A stretch of DNA of 64,000 bases from Amycolatopsis acididurans (GCF_012328925.1 NZ_JAAXLS010000009.1:62001-126000); one strand, 5' to 3'; numbered from the stretch's first letter, positions 46,121 to 54,222 are shown. Notes: generated by a model from the sequence alone, not told the origin. Translations and numbers: made by a program.

Positions 46121-47983
46121 GTGATCCATTCGCAGCCAACCGTCGAGAACCTGGATGTGCTGATCATCGGAGCTGGCCTGTCGGGCATCGGGGTGGGGTG
46201 CTATCTCAAGAAGCTGGTTCCCGCCAAGCGATTCGCAATCCTGGAATCCCGCGCCGCATCCGGTGGTACGTGGGACCTGTTTCGGTATCCGGGCGTCCGC
46301 TCCGATTCTGACCTGCACACCTTTGGCTACGAGTTCAAACCGTGGCGCGAACAGGAAGCAATCGCCGACGCGACGCAGATCCTTACTTACCTGCGCGAGA
46401 CGGCGGCCGAGTACGGCATCGACCGGCGTATTCGCTACCGCCACAAGGTGATACGTGCTTCGTGGTCCTCGGATGCGGCGCGTTGGCTGGTCGAAGTGGA
46501 GCGTACCGACACCGATGAACGGCTCCGGCTGTCGGCGGCGTGGATCTTTTCCGCGGCCGGCTACTACCGCTACGACCAAGGGTTCACCCCCGAGTTCGCG
46601 GGCCGTGAACGGTTTCGCGGCACGATCGTGCACCCACAGCACTGGCCGGAGCGACTCGACTACAGCGGTCAGCGGGTCGTGGTGATCGGGAGCGGCGCTA
46701 CAGCGGTCACCCTCGTGCCGGCGATGGCTCGCAGCGCCGAACACGTGACGATGCTGCAGCGCACACCGTCCTATGTCATGCCGATCCCCCGGCGGGACCG
46801 GATTGCCAACGCGCTGCGGCGCTGGCTAGGCGACGAGCGCGGCTACGCTGTCACTCGCCGCAAGAACATCGGACGGCTGCGAACCGTGTACCGGCTGTTT
46901 CGGCGATACCCGAACGCGGCTCGCCGCTACATCAAGCGGACGATCCGTCGGCAACTGCCGGCGGGCTACCCCGTCGACGAACATTTCACCCCGCCCTATG
47001 CTCCGTTTGACCAGCGGTTGTGCATGGTCCCCGACGGTGACCTGTTCCGTTCGGTCGCCGAAGGCCGCGCCTCGATCGTCACCGACCGGATCGCCGCCTT
47101 CACCACGTCGGGTGTTCGGCTGGAGTCCGGCAATGAACTCGATGCCGACATCGTCGTCACCGCCACCGGCCTCAATCTGCAGGCCTTCGGTGGTGTCGAG
47201 CTGACCGTCGATGGGGAGCCCGCGCGACTGTCCGACGCGGTCACTTTCAAGGGCATGATGCTGTCCGGCATCCCGAACTTCGCCTACGCACTCGGCTACG
47301 CCCACTCCTCGTGGACATTGAAGATCGCTCCACTCTGTGAGCACTTCTGCAGGCTGCTGGACCACATGGACACCCATGGATACGACATCTCTCGCCCGGT
47401 GCTCGCCGATCCTGCGATGCCGCGCCGCCCCTTGATGGATCTTTCATCCGGATACGTCCAGCGCAGCGTGAACCAGCTGCCTCGCCAAGGTGACCGACAA
47501 CCATGGCTGAGCTCCGTTGACCACCGCGGCGATGTGGCACTGCTGCGTGAGGGCGACGTCGTCGATCCAGCGCTCCACTTCTCCACACAGAAAGGACGAC
47601 ACATGAGTCAGGAAAACAGCGCCCTGGGAATCGCAGAACGCTTCTTCGACGCCTACAACCGCGCGGACACCGAGGCGATGGAGCCACTCATCGCGGACGA
47701 TGTCCGATGGGGTCATCACAACCGCTTCGCCGGCAGCGGCAGGGCGGGAATGCTCGAGAGCATCGCGAAGGTCGCCGAAAAGATGCCCGGGCGACGGTTC
47801 GGCGACATCATCCGGTGGGCGGGAGACGACCAGCAGCTCTACTGCGAACACATCTGGAGCGCGATCCCGGCTGCAGATGTGCCGGACTGGGGCTGGCGGA
47901 AGAACGTCCCGGTGACCTTCGAGTGCATCAGCTGCTTCCGGTTCGAAGACGGCCGCATCACCGAATGGTTCGACTACGGCTGA
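46121..47983 (+). CDS. Baeyer-Villiger-type flavin monooxygenase reading in frame into a SnoaL-like domain
   Basis: 620-residue open frame. Residues about 1-490 form a class B monooxygenase: FAD motif LIIGAGLSGIGVG, the Baeyer-Villiger fingerprint FRGTIVHPQHW, and a second Rossmann motif VVVIGSGATAVTLVPAM for NADPH. It ends as usual for the family with SGYVQRSVNQLPRQGDRQPW and LHFSTQ. No stop follows: the frame runs through KGRH into MSQENSALGIAERFFDAYNR, a complete SnoaL-like domain (127 residues, ATG at 47603 with its own AAAGGA site). Translation may yield a fusion, a free SnoaL protein, or both. Likely oxygenates a ketone to an ester or lactone. Confidence 0.82.
   Translation: MIHSQPTVENLDVLIIGAGLSGIGVGCYLKKLVPAKRFAILESRAASGGTWDLFRYPGVRSDSDLHTFGYEFKPWREQEAIADATQILTYLRETAAEYGIDRRIRYRHKVIRASWSSDAARWLVEVERTDTDERLRLSAAWIFSAAGYYRYDQGFTPEFAGRERFRGTIVHPQHWPERLDYSGQRVVVIGSGATAVTLVPAMARSAEHVTMLQRTPSYVMPIPRRDRIANALRRWLGDERGYAVTRRKNIGRLRTVYRLFRRYPNAARRYIKRTIRRQLPAGYPVDEHFTPPYAPFDQRLCMVPDGDLFRSVAEGRASIVTDRIAAFTTSGVRLESGNELDADIVVTATGLNLQAFGGVELTVDGEPARLSDAVTFKGMMLSGIPNFAYALGYAHSSWTLKIAPLCEHFCRLLDHMDTHGYDISRPVLADPAMPRRPLMDLSSGYVQRSVNQLPRQGDRQPWLSSVDHRGDVALLREGDVVDPALHFSTQKGRHMSQENSALGIAERFFDAYNRADTEAMEPLIADDVRWGHHNRFAGSGRAGMLESIAKVAEKMPGRRFGDIIRWAGDDQQLYCEHIWSAIPAADVPDWGWRKNVPVTFECISCFRFEDGRITEWFDYG
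47590..47681 (+). repeat. 92-bp direct repeat, copy 1 (second copy 48004-48095)
   Basis: The ribosome site and first 26 codons of the two SnoaL-like genes are almost identical in DNA, with a few changes (such as CTGGGAAT versus CTGGAGAT). Downstream the genes diverge to moderate protein similarity. Such a sharp boundary suggests gene duplication followed by gene conversion of the 5' ends. Confidence 0.85.
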
Positions 47984-48016
47984 AAAATCCTCCACCGCAC
48001 CCGGAAAGGACGACAC

Positions 48017-48397
48017 ATGAGTCAGGAAAACAGCGCCCTGGAGATCGCAGAACGGTTCTTCGACGCCTACAACCGCGCGGACACCGAGGCGATGGGGTCC
48101 CTCCTCGCGGACGATCTGAGCTTCGGCCATCACAACCGCTTCCGCGGCACAGGCAAAGCAAAGATGCTGGCCACGTTCTCACACTTCGCCGACCAGATTC
48201 CCGGACGTCGCTACAACCCCGTCCTCCGGTTCTCAGCGGGCCCGGACTTCATCTTCTGCGAACACACCTGGACCGGCGTACCGAAGGAGGACAGCACGGA
48301 GTGGGGCTGGAAAGCCGGCGAGGAGTTCACCGGCGAGGTCTTGACCGTACTCGGCTTTCGCGACGGCCTGATCACCGAGTGGTACGACTACGGCTGA
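48017..48397 (+). CDS. SnoaL-like polyketide-cyclase/NTF2-fold protein
   Basis: 126 residues, nuclear-transport-factor-2 fold. FFDAYNRADTEAM, FGHHNRFRGTGKAKML and GLITEWYDYG are the usual SnoaL_2 features. Paralogue of the domain fused to the monooxygenase just upstream. Members act as cyclases, hydrolases or isomerases on ketone-containing small molecules; the exact reaction is unknown. It has a GAAAGGACGAC ribosome site. Confidence 0.85.
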   Translation: MSQENSALEIAERFFDAYNRADTEAMGSLLADDLSFGHHNRFRGTGKAKMLATFSHFADQIPGRRYNPVLRFSAGPDFIFCEHTWTGVPKEDSTEWGWKAGEEFTGEVLTVLGFRDGLITEWYDYG

Positions 48398-48449
48398 TTC
48401 GCTACGGCAAGGAAACCCAGTATGTATGGCTGAAGAGAACGAGGTTCTG

Positions 48450-49472
48450 ATGTCCGAAGTACCGTTGGTCGACGTCCACGCGCACTATACGACCGCTGAC
48501 TACATCGCCGACGCCAAGGCTGCTGGACACGCGATGCCCGATGGCATGCCTGCTGGATACTGGCCTTCATGGACACCCGAAGCGCATGTCGAGCTGATGG
48601 ACCGATGCGGTATCGGCAAGTCCTACCTGTCGATGTCCTCCCCGGGGGTCCACTTCGGCGACGACGCCGCCGCTCACGAGCTGGCGCGGCGGGTGAACGA
48701 CGCAGGCGCCGACGCCAAAGCGACCTACCCGGAGCGGTTCGGGCTGTTCGCCAGCCTTCCGATGCCCGATGTCGACGGGACGCTCGACGAACTCACCCGA
48801 GCCTTCGACGACCTCGACGCGGACGGCGTCATCGTCATGTCGAATGCGAATGGAACGTATTTCGGCAGCCTCGCCAGTCGTCCGATCCTCGAAGAGCTCG
48901 ATCGGCGCAACGCCGTGGTCTTCCTTCATCCGACGTCTCCACCGGGATACCAGCTCGTCGATCAGGGCTGGCCACGGCCGATGATCGAGTTCTTTTTCGA
49001 CACCGCGCGGGCAGTCGTCTCCTACGTCGCCAACGGTTTCACCGACGAGTTCAGCAACATCAAACTGATCATTCCCCACATGGGCGGCGTGATTCCCTTA
49101 CTTACGATGCGCGTCGAGGCATTCCTGCAAGGAGGCGGACGGGCTCAGAGCCGGACGGTGCAGGAGCTGCTCGGTGACTTCTACTTCGACCTGGCCAGCA
49201 ACATCGGCCCTGAGCACGTCGCCGCACTGAACTCGATCACCGGACCCGACAAGATCCTCTTCGGCAGCGACTACTGCTGGACGCCGCCAGAACCCACTCG
49301 CTTGCGTCTCGACGTCATCGACAAGCTTATGGAGACGCACCTCGCGGACTGGCGAGAAACGACTTCGCGGAATGCCGGGAAACTATTCGAATGCAACTGC
49401 ACACCCGGCATCGGGAGCGCTGTCAGGAATTCGTCCGGAGCACGGCACGGTCAGCAATGGAGCGGACAATGA
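48450..49472 (+). CDS. Amidohydrolase-2 family metal-dependent hydrolase or decarboxylase
   Basis: About 340 residues, TIM-barrel fold of the ACMSD/gamma-resorcylate decarboxylase type. LVDVHAHYTTADYI gives the HxH metal site, VVFLHPTSPPGYQL and LIIPHMGGVIPLL the following His ligands, and ILFGSDYCWTPPEP the catalytic Asp. Such enzymes decarboxylate or hydrolyse ring-cleavage products. Start ATG at 48450 follows GAGGTTCTG; an in-frame ATG at 48426 is the alternative. It overlaps the next gene by 4 bases. Confidence 0.86.
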   Translation: MSEVPLVDVHAHYTTADYIADAKAAGHAMPDGMPAGYWPSWTPEAHVELMDRCGIGKSYLSMSSPGVHFGDDAAAHELARRVNDAGADAKATYPERFGLFASLPMPDVDGTLDELTRAFDDLDADGVIVMSNANGTYFGSLASRPILEELDRRNAVVFLHPTSPPGYQLVDQGWPRPMIEFFFDTARAVVSYVANGFTDEFSNIKLIIPHMGGVIPLLTMRVEAFLQGGGRAQSRTVQELLGDFYFDLASNIGPEHVAALNSITGPDKILFGSDYCWTPPEPTRLRLDVIDKLMETHLADWRETTSRNAGKLFECNCTPGIGSAVRNSSGARHGQQWSGQ

Positions 49473-50338
49473 GCACACGGACCATCGATTTCGCTTCGGG
49501 CGGCGTTCGACTGAAGGGCGATCTCCACCTGCCGGACGACGCCACCGCACCGGTGCCCGCGGTCGTCTACGGTCCGGGATTCGGCGGTGTCAAGGAAATG
49601 CTGATCCCGTCCTATGCGAAGGCACTGAATCGGGCTGGGATCGCAGTGCTTGCGTTCGACTACGCGGGCTTCGGCAGCAGCGAGGGGCAACCACGCCAGC
49701 ATTTGGACCTCGACGCCCAGCAGCAAGGGTACCGGGACGCATTGGATTACCTCATCGCTTGTCCCGGCATCGCTCCGGGGCGGCTGGGCGTGTTCGGCAC
49801 CAGCATGTCCGGCGGGCACGCGCTGGCCGTGGCCGCGACCGACGCCCGGGTGCGCTCCACCGTCGTCCTCATCCCGTTCACCGGCCTGGATGTTTCGGCA
49901 CAGCCGGCCGAATTGCTCACCGCTGCCGAGGAGGCTGCCACGCGCATGGCATCGGGTGAGCCGCCGCAGATGATCGCCAACAGCGGAAAGCCCGGTGAGC
50001 TCGCCGCCATGAACAGCGACGGCGCATGGGAATGGGTCGGACGAATGGCAGCAGACGCGCCGACCTTCCGCAATGTGGTCACCCTGGCCTCTCTGTGGAA
50101 CGTTGCCAACTACCACCCCGCTACCGACGTGTTCGACATTTCCACGCCGGTTCACGCGGTGCTCGCCGTCGACGACGGAATCACCCCCGCCGCTGCAGCG
50201 CGCAAGGCACTCGAACCGATTTCCGGCGTGGAGATCGTGGAGTTTCCGCAAACCCACTTCGAGTTCTTCGACCACCACCTGCACGAGACCGTCGACCTCA
50301 CGACACAGTGGTTCACCGCAGACCTCCTGTCGCGCTGA
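49469..50338 (+). CDS. Alpha/beta hydrolase
   Basis: 289 residues. The nucleophile elbow is GVFGTSMSGGHALAVA, with Ser inside GTSMSGG; the oxyanion region is VVYGPGFGGVKEM; the acid is likely Asp in LAVDDGITPAAA and the base His in FPQTHFEFFDHHL. It probably hydrolyses an ester or lactone, which fits a Baeyer-Villiger monooxygenase four genes earlier. The ATG at 49469 overlaps the amidohydrolase stop (ATGA). Confidence 0.86.
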   Translation: MSTRTIDFASGGVRLKGDLHLPDDATAPVPAVVYGPGFGGVKEMLIPSYAKALNRAGIAVLAFDYAGFGSSEGQPRQHLDLDAQQQGYRDALDYLIACPGIAPGRLGVFGTSMSGGHALAVAATDARVRSTVVLIPFTGLDVSAQPAELLTAAEEAATRMASGEPPQMIANSGKPGELAAMNSDGAWEWVGRMAADAPTFRNVVTLASLWNVANYHPATDVFDISTPVHAVLAVDDGITPAAAARKALEPISGVEIVEFPQTHFEFFDHHLHETVDLTTQWFTADLLSR

Positions 50339-50479
50339 GGAAAGCCGCGTCCCGGTTTGCCACCAATTGTGGTAGACGACCTTCAACCGGGTGTACTTGA
50401 GCATCCCGTGCTTGCCATCCTCGCCACCGGAACCGGACTTCTTGTGGCCGCCGTGACAGGCGTGCGAACGAGTCGATGG

Positions 50480-50650
50480 GCATGATCGATATGGCTGGCC
50501 CGCCATGATCGGTCGGTGTCGCGGTGCCCGGTGAAGGACACCATGTCGGTGCCAAGATTCGTAACCAGAGCCGTGCCCACGTCATGCATCTTCCGGACCC
50601 CGGACACGCCGTAGTTCTCCTCGTGCAGCCGCGCGATCTCTGGTTTGATC
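50480..50650 (-). pseudogene. IS3-family transposase OrfB remnant
   Basis: The frame reads IKPEIARLHEENYGVSGVRK then MHDVG, the N-terminal helix-turn-helix of IS3-type OrfB. The catalytic DDE domain is missing, and the sequence after GTALVTNLG is unrelated. Limits approximate. Confidence 0.6.
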
Positions 50651-50658
50651 GCACCGGA

Positions 50659-50973
50659 TCACTTCGTCGTGGGACGGTCGAGCTCCTTGGCGAAAAACAC
50701 CGACGCCGACTTCAAGATCTCATTCGCCCGCCGCAGCTCGGCGTTCTCACGCTTGAGCCGCTTGATCTCCTCCGCGGCATCGGTGGTCACGCCCGGCCGC
50801 TGGCCGGCCTCGACCTCGGAACAGCGCAGCCACACCCGCAACGTCTCGCTGTTGACCCCCAGCAGATCCGCGACGGGACGGATCGCAGCCATCTGGTTGG
50901 GGTGGTCCGGCAGCCCCTCAGCGAGCATCCGCAACGCCCGCTCACGCATCTCGGAGGAGTACTTCTTCGGCAT
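50659..50973 (-). mobile_element. IS3-family transposase OrfA
   Basis: 104 residues starting MPKKYSSEMRERALRMLAEG, with the HTH_Tnp_1 domain (PVADLLGVNSETLRVWLR) and the leucine-zipper coiled coil EEIKRLKRENAELRRANEIL that ends IS3 OrfA. It is intact, but OrfB next to it is truncated, so the element is not autonomous. It appears inserted into or beside an integrase remnant on the plus strand. Confidence 0.85.
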
Positions 50974-50999
50974 CGTTCCCAATCCTGGCAAAGAGTCCG

Positions 51000-51207
51000 G
51001 AACGAAATCCAGGGCGAACCAGACGGCGTACCCCGCATCGTGCGGCTGCTCCGCCTGGGACACCGCGGCAAAGACACCGACGATCTTTACTCACATGAAA
51101 CCGACCTGATGGTTGACCAGTTACGAAACGCCCTGCAACAACGCTGGGAGCAACATTTCACCTGGACCTGGGAAGAAACCCCAGGTCCAGACCAGGAAGC
51201 CGCATGA
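51000..51207 (+). pseudogene. Tyrosine integrase C-terminal fragment
   Basis: The plus frame reads LRLGHRGKDTDDLYSHETDL then QLRNALQQRWEQHFTWTWEE, the final Gly-His box and catalytic Tyr segment of actinobacterial integrases, ending in a stop after DQEAA. The rest of the gene is missing where the IS3 element starts, so the IS interrupted it or a deletion joined the two. Confidence 0.62.
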
Positions 51208-51268
51208 ACTCTTCGGACCGGGAATTGTGGTCAGCACACCGTGCTCCCCAACTGCTCCCCGAACACAC

Positions 51269-51305
51269 AAACGGCCCACCGACCAAGATCGTCGGCAGGC
51301 CGTTT
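51269..51305. terminator. Hairpin, probable terminator
   Basis: AAACGGCC at 51269-51276 pairs with GGCCGTTT at 51298-51305, with further pairing of CCGAC with GTCGG inside and a short loop. It lies between the integrase remnant and the end of tRNA-Val(CAC), suiting termination for either strand. Confidence 0.6.
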
Positions 51306-51324
51306 GACCAGCATAGATACGGGG

Positions 51325-51396
51325 TGGGCGATACTGGGATCGAACCAGTGACCTCTTCGGTGTGAACGAAGCGCTCTCCCGCTGAGCTAATCGCCC
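51325..51396 (-). tRNA. tRNA-Val (anticodon CAC)
   Basis: Cloverleaf folds well: acceptor GGGCGAT/ATCGCCC, D arm GCTC-AGCGGGA-GAGC, anticodon stem CTTCG/CGAAG with loop TTCACAC (anticodon CAC, reading GTG), and T arm ACTGG-TTCGATC-CCAGT, then discriminator A. No CCA is encoded. Confidence 0.93.
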
Positions 51397-51785
51397 CCGT
51401 GCGGTGTGAGTAGAACTCTAGCGGACGCCGTTTGGGCTCTGACAAACGGGTGGTCTTTGGGGCGCACGGTGCGCATCCGAGCGGGCACGGAGCGAACAAC
51501 CGGGTGGTAATCAGGGTTGTCCAGGCCGGGCAGCGAGCCACGTCACCTGCGACATTGCAAACGCAACGCTGTTAATCGCGGACTTGACCGAGCAGTATGT
51601 ACGAGGTGGACGATCACGAGGCCGGACACCGAGGCACGTGGGCCACGGGTGATGATGGAGACGCGACGGCGGGATGAACTCGTCCGGGTGATTTCGGGCC
51701 CGGTCGCGAGCGAATCGGCGCCCCGGCGCGTCACACCAGCAGTACCCGGCCGAGCGGGCCGTGGAGGGAGACGAAAGGTAAGACG
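51397..51785. other. Intergenic region upstream of the SsgA-family gene
   Basis: 389 bases between tRNA-Val and the SsgA-family gene. Several short open frames exist on both strands but none has protein-like composition. It should contain the promoter of the SsgA-family gene and that of the minus-strand tRNA. A long promoter region is usual for developmental genes. I see no repeat or clear sigma-factor box. Confidence 0.4.
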
Positions 51786-52211
51786 ATGCGTAACGATCAC
51801 GTGACGCTCCGCTCGACGGCGGTGTTCGACCTGCTGGCGCCCAGGACACCCGCGGTCCCCGTGAAGGTGGAGCTGCGGTACGACACTCGCGACCCGTACG
51901 CGGTCGTCGCGGCCTTCCGCACCGGCCGCGCGGGCTGGGTCGAGTGGGTCTACGCCCGGGACCTGCTCGCGGACGGCCTGCTGGCCGAGGCCGGCGACGG
52001 CGACGTCCGCATCCGCCCCTCGGTGGAAGACCCCGAATCCGTGCTGATCGAGCTGAACTCGCCGTCCGGCCACGCCATGTTCGAGGCCTCGGCACAGGAG
52101 CTCGCCGACTTCCTCGACAAGACCTACGACGTCGTGCTGCCCGGCAACGAGCATCTGTGGGTCGACGTCGATGACGCGCTGACCCACCTCATCCCCCACG
52201 ATCTGGGCTGA
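51786..52211 (+). CDS. ssgB: SsgA-family sporulation/cell division regulator, SsgB-like
   Basis: 141 residues. VKVELRYDTRDPYAVVAAFR, VEWVYARDLLADGL and GDVRIRPSVEDPE are the conserved blocks of SsgA-like proteins (DPYAV and W.ARDLL). SsgB positions FtsZ at sporulation septa and is the most widespread member of the family, found outside Streptomyces too; this single chromosomal copy is probably SsgB. ATG at 51786 follows GAAAGG. The gene class supports a filamentous, possibly sporulating actinomycete. Confidence 0.88.
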   Translation: MRNDHVTLRSTAVFDLLAPRTPAVPVKVELRYDTRDPYAVVAAFRTGRAGWVEWVYARDLLADGLLAEAGDGDVRIRPSVEDPESVLIELNSPSGHAMFEASAQELADFLDKTYDVVLPGNEHLWVDVDDALTHLIPHDLG

Positions 52212-52322
52212 TGACACCCAGCGACGGTAAAGGGCACCCCCCTGTGATCGCCGTTTCCGGCGTCGGATATGGTTTTGCCACACCACGACGACAGGGTAAA
52301 CACCTCGGAGTCGAGCGGTAAC

Positions 52323-52395
52323 GCGGACGTAGCGCAGCTGGTAGCGCATCACCTTGCCAAGGTGAGGGTCGCGGGTTCGAATCCCGTCGTCCGCT
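52323..52395 (+). tRNA. tRNA-Gly (anticodon GCC)
   Basis: Acceptor GCGGACG/CGTCCGC, D arm GCGC-AGCTGGTA-GCGC, anticodon stem TCACC/GGTGA with loop TTGCCAA (anticodon GCC), T arm GCGGG-TTCGAAT-CCCGT, discriminator T. First of a three-tRNA cluster on the plus strand. Confidence 0.95.
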
Positions 52396-52420
52396 CGGAG
52401 GAGCCCACTCGGGCCCGTAC

Positions 52421-52491
52421 GGTGGAGTGGCCGAGAGGCGAGGCAACGGCCTGCAAAGCCGTGTACACGGGTTCGAATCCCGTCTCCACCT
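52421..52491 (+). tRNA. tRNA-Cys (anticodon GCA)
   Basis: Acceptor GGTGGAG/CTCCACC, anticodon stem ACGGC/GCCGT with loop CTGCAAA (anticodon GCA), T arm ACGGG-TTCGAAT-CCCGT, discriminator T. 25 bases after tRNA-Gly. Confidence 0.94.
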
Positions 52492-52492
52492 C

Positions 52493-52567
52493 GCGCGATT
52501 AGCTCAGCGGGAGAGCGCTACCTTGACACGGTAGAGGTCACTGGTTCAATCCCAGTATCGCGCACCA
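52493..52567 (+). tRNA. tRNA-Val (anticodon GAC), probable attachment site of the integrative element
   Basis: Acceptor GCGCGAT/ATCGCGC, D arm GCTC-AGCGGGA-GAGC, anticodon stem CTACC/GGTAG with loop TTGACAC (anticodon GAC), T arm ACTGG-TTCAATC-CCAGT, then ACCA so the 3' CCA is encoded. An integrase gene ends 65 bases downstream and reads toward it. Actinobacterial integrative elements use tRNA 3' ends as attB; the second att copy must lie beyond the window. Confidence 0.94.
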
Positions 52568-52571
52568 GCTC

Positions 52572-52603
52572 AGCCCCCATTCCGAAGCCTCGGAACGGGG
52601 GCT
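52572..52603. terminator. Hairpin after the tRNA cluster
   Basis: AGCCCCC-A-TTCCG and CGGAA-C-GGGGGCT form a long stem with a short loop immediately after tRNA-Val(GAC), followed by TTATTG. Probable terminator of the tRNA transcript, and possibly of the integrase from the other side. Confidence 0.75.
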
Positions 52604-52631
52604 TATTGCTGATGAGTACCTAACTGAGTAC

Positions 52632-53804
52632 CTACGCCTCGCGCTCCGTAGGGAAAAGACCATCCATCGCCGTTGCTCCCTCGACCATCACCGGCGTGAT
52701 CTGATGCCTGTAGATCATCTCCGTGACGGCCGTCCCCTTGTGCCCGACGAGGCGCGATATCTGCTCGATCGGGACGCCGCTGTCCGACAGCAGGGACACG
52801 AAGCTGTGCCGTAGCTCCCGGGGCGTCCACTCCCCCGGTTCGAGCCCAGCCTCCTTGGCGATGAGACGGAACGCCCGGCGGACGTTTCCAGCCGCCAGCT
52901 CGCCGCCTGTGCGCGTGCTGAAGACAAGGTCCTTGTCTTCCCACTGTGTGCCCGCCCGTTCCCTCGCCTTGGCCTGAGCCGTGCACTGTGCGGTGAGCAC
53001 ATCGACGCACCGCTTCGGCATTGCGAGCGTGCGGCGCGAAAGCCGGGTCTTCATGTCACCGGTCGCGCGCACCGACCGCCAGACTCGAATGCTCGGCAAA
53101 ACGGGCGGGTCCCCCTCTGGGGTCCCAGTTAGGTCGACGTTCGCCCAAGTCAACGCGCGCATCTCTTCGGTCCTCGCCCCGGTCAGCAATGAAACGACCA
53201 CGTAGGCCCGAATCGCGGGTGTCCGGAACCTCATGGCGGCTCCAAGAAGCGATTCCGCTTGCGCCATTGTCAGGGCTTTCGACGGTCGCCCTCCGAGTCC
53301 AGTCGGGCAAGCACAGAGCAGCACGACATTGCGCTTCACCTTATCGCGCGCCTGGGCACGAGAAATGACCTGCGAAAGGAGCGAGCGAACTCGCTGGAGC
53401 GTCGACGTACTCAACACATTCGCGCGGTCAGCGAGCCATTTGTCCACCTCCTCTGCCGTCAACTCTTGTAGCTTCCTGGCTCCGAGAAAAGGCTTGATAT
53501 GTGTTTCAACCATGGTTCGGCGATTTTCTTTCGTGCTGTCCGCACGCCCCACGAGTCCATACGCGAGCCAGTCATCAACAGCGTCGGTAACTGTGAAATT
53601 GACAGCCTCCGTCAGCAACCCGTCTGCGTGCTCGCGCCGAAGGTTGTCCAGTAGATTCCGGGCCTCGGTCTTCGTGCGCGCGCTACGCCGACGCATGATC
53701 CGTTTCCCAGCGGGGGTGTATCCGATCGTGATCGCTGCAACCCACCGTTGCCGCGTCTGATCCCAGGAAAGTCCCCCGTCGCCTCGACTACGCCGCTTGG
53801 TCAA
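52632..53804 (-). CDS. int: Tyrosine site-specific integrase of an AICE
   Basis: 390 residues. The arm-binding N-terminus (GDGGLSWDQTRQRWVAAITI) and SAM-like core-binding domain are followed by the catalytic domain with Arg in LLTGARTEEMRALTW, HxxR in TPRELRHSFVSLLSDSGV, and the final Gly-His and Tyr in RLVGHKGTAVTEMIYRHQ. All catalytic residues of the tyrosine recombinase family are present. It catalyses integration at the tRNA-Val 3' end. It overlaps the excisionase gene by 17 bases. Confidence 0.93.
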   Translation of the reverse strand: MTKRRSRGDGGLSWDQTRQRWVAAITIGYTPAGKRIMRRRSARTKTEARNLLDNLRREHADGLLTEAVNFTVTDAVDDWLAYGLVGRADSTKENRRTMVETHIKPFLGARKLQELTAEEVDKWLADRANVLSTSTLQRVRSLLSQVISRAQARDKVKRNVVLLCACPTGLGGRPSKALTMAQAESLLGAAMRFRTPAIRAYVVVSLLTGARTEEMRALTWANVDLTGTPEGDPPVLPSIRVWRSVRATGDMKTRLSRRTLAMPKRCVDVLTAQCTAQAKARERAGTQWEDKDLVFSTRTGGELAAGNVRRAFRLIAKEAGLEPGEWTPRELRHSFVSLLSDSGVPIEQISRLVGHKGTAVTEMIYRHQITPVMVEGATAMDGLFPTEREA

Positions 53805-54024
53805 TGCACTCCCCCGCTTCCCTCATTAGCAGTTCTACGTATTCATTAATTGCCTGCAATGGGACTAGCCGCGCGCGTCCTTGCTTGACTGTTAATAGGC
53901 GACCAGCTCGAATTTGTTCATAGATGACAGAGCGGCTCATTGAGAGAAGCTTCATAGCCTCCGGAATCCGGTACAGATGTCGCTGAGGTAGCGCCTCGAA
54001 ATTCGGCGTCCCTGCGGTTTCCAT
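53788..54024 (-). CDS. xis: Excisionase (HTH_17/MerR-like DNA-binding protein)
   Basis: 78 residues. YRIPEAMKLLSMSRSVIYEQ and IRAGRLLTVKQGRARLVP match the excisionase/helix-turn-helix 17 family that binds next to att sites and promotes excision. Located directly before int, as in pSAM2-type elements. DNA composition here is richer in A and T than in the chromosomal genes around it. Confidence 0.88.
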   Translation of the reverse strand: METAGTPNFEALPQRHLYRIPEAMKLLSMSRSVIYEQIRAGRLLTVKQGRARLVPLQAINEYVELLMREAGECIDQAA

Positions 54025-54110
54025 TTTCGCGTCTCCCTGGCATCGCAGTATCGGTGGCAGGCGACGTCCATCCGGTCCTCCTATCGGTGTCGGGTTGGGC
54101 AGCGAAGTTG

Positions 54111-54222
54111 GCGAACTTGCGAATTTTGGGCCTGAGCAGCGGCTTTGCTGAGACCAAACTTCGCGGGCGCGAACTTAGGCCTACACCTTTGGCCTGGTCA
54201 GCGGCTAAGTTCGCAAGTTCGC
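54111..54222. repeat. Inverted and direct repeats upstream of xis
   Basis: A perfect 13-bp inverted repeat, GCGAACTTGCGAA at 54111-54123 and TTCGCAAGTTCGC at 54210-54222, encloses two similar 17-base words (GGGCCTGAGCAGCGGCT near 54127 and TGGCCTGGTCAGCGGCT near 54190). It lies between xis and the DUF3987 gene and overlaps the last codons of the latter. Possible roles: excisionase or regulator binding, replication origin, or terminator. Confidence 0.75.

Noticed and set aside
49451-50506. Minus-strand frame of 351 codons opposite the alpha/beta hydrolase.
   Set aside because: No domain, His/Gly-rich, and fully antisense to a conserved hydrolase.
51325-52567. Similarity between tRNA-Val(CAC) and tRNA-Val(GAC) 3' halves as attL/attR pair.
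   Set aside because: They are on opposite strands and differ as normal isoacceptors do; the integrase lies outside the interval.
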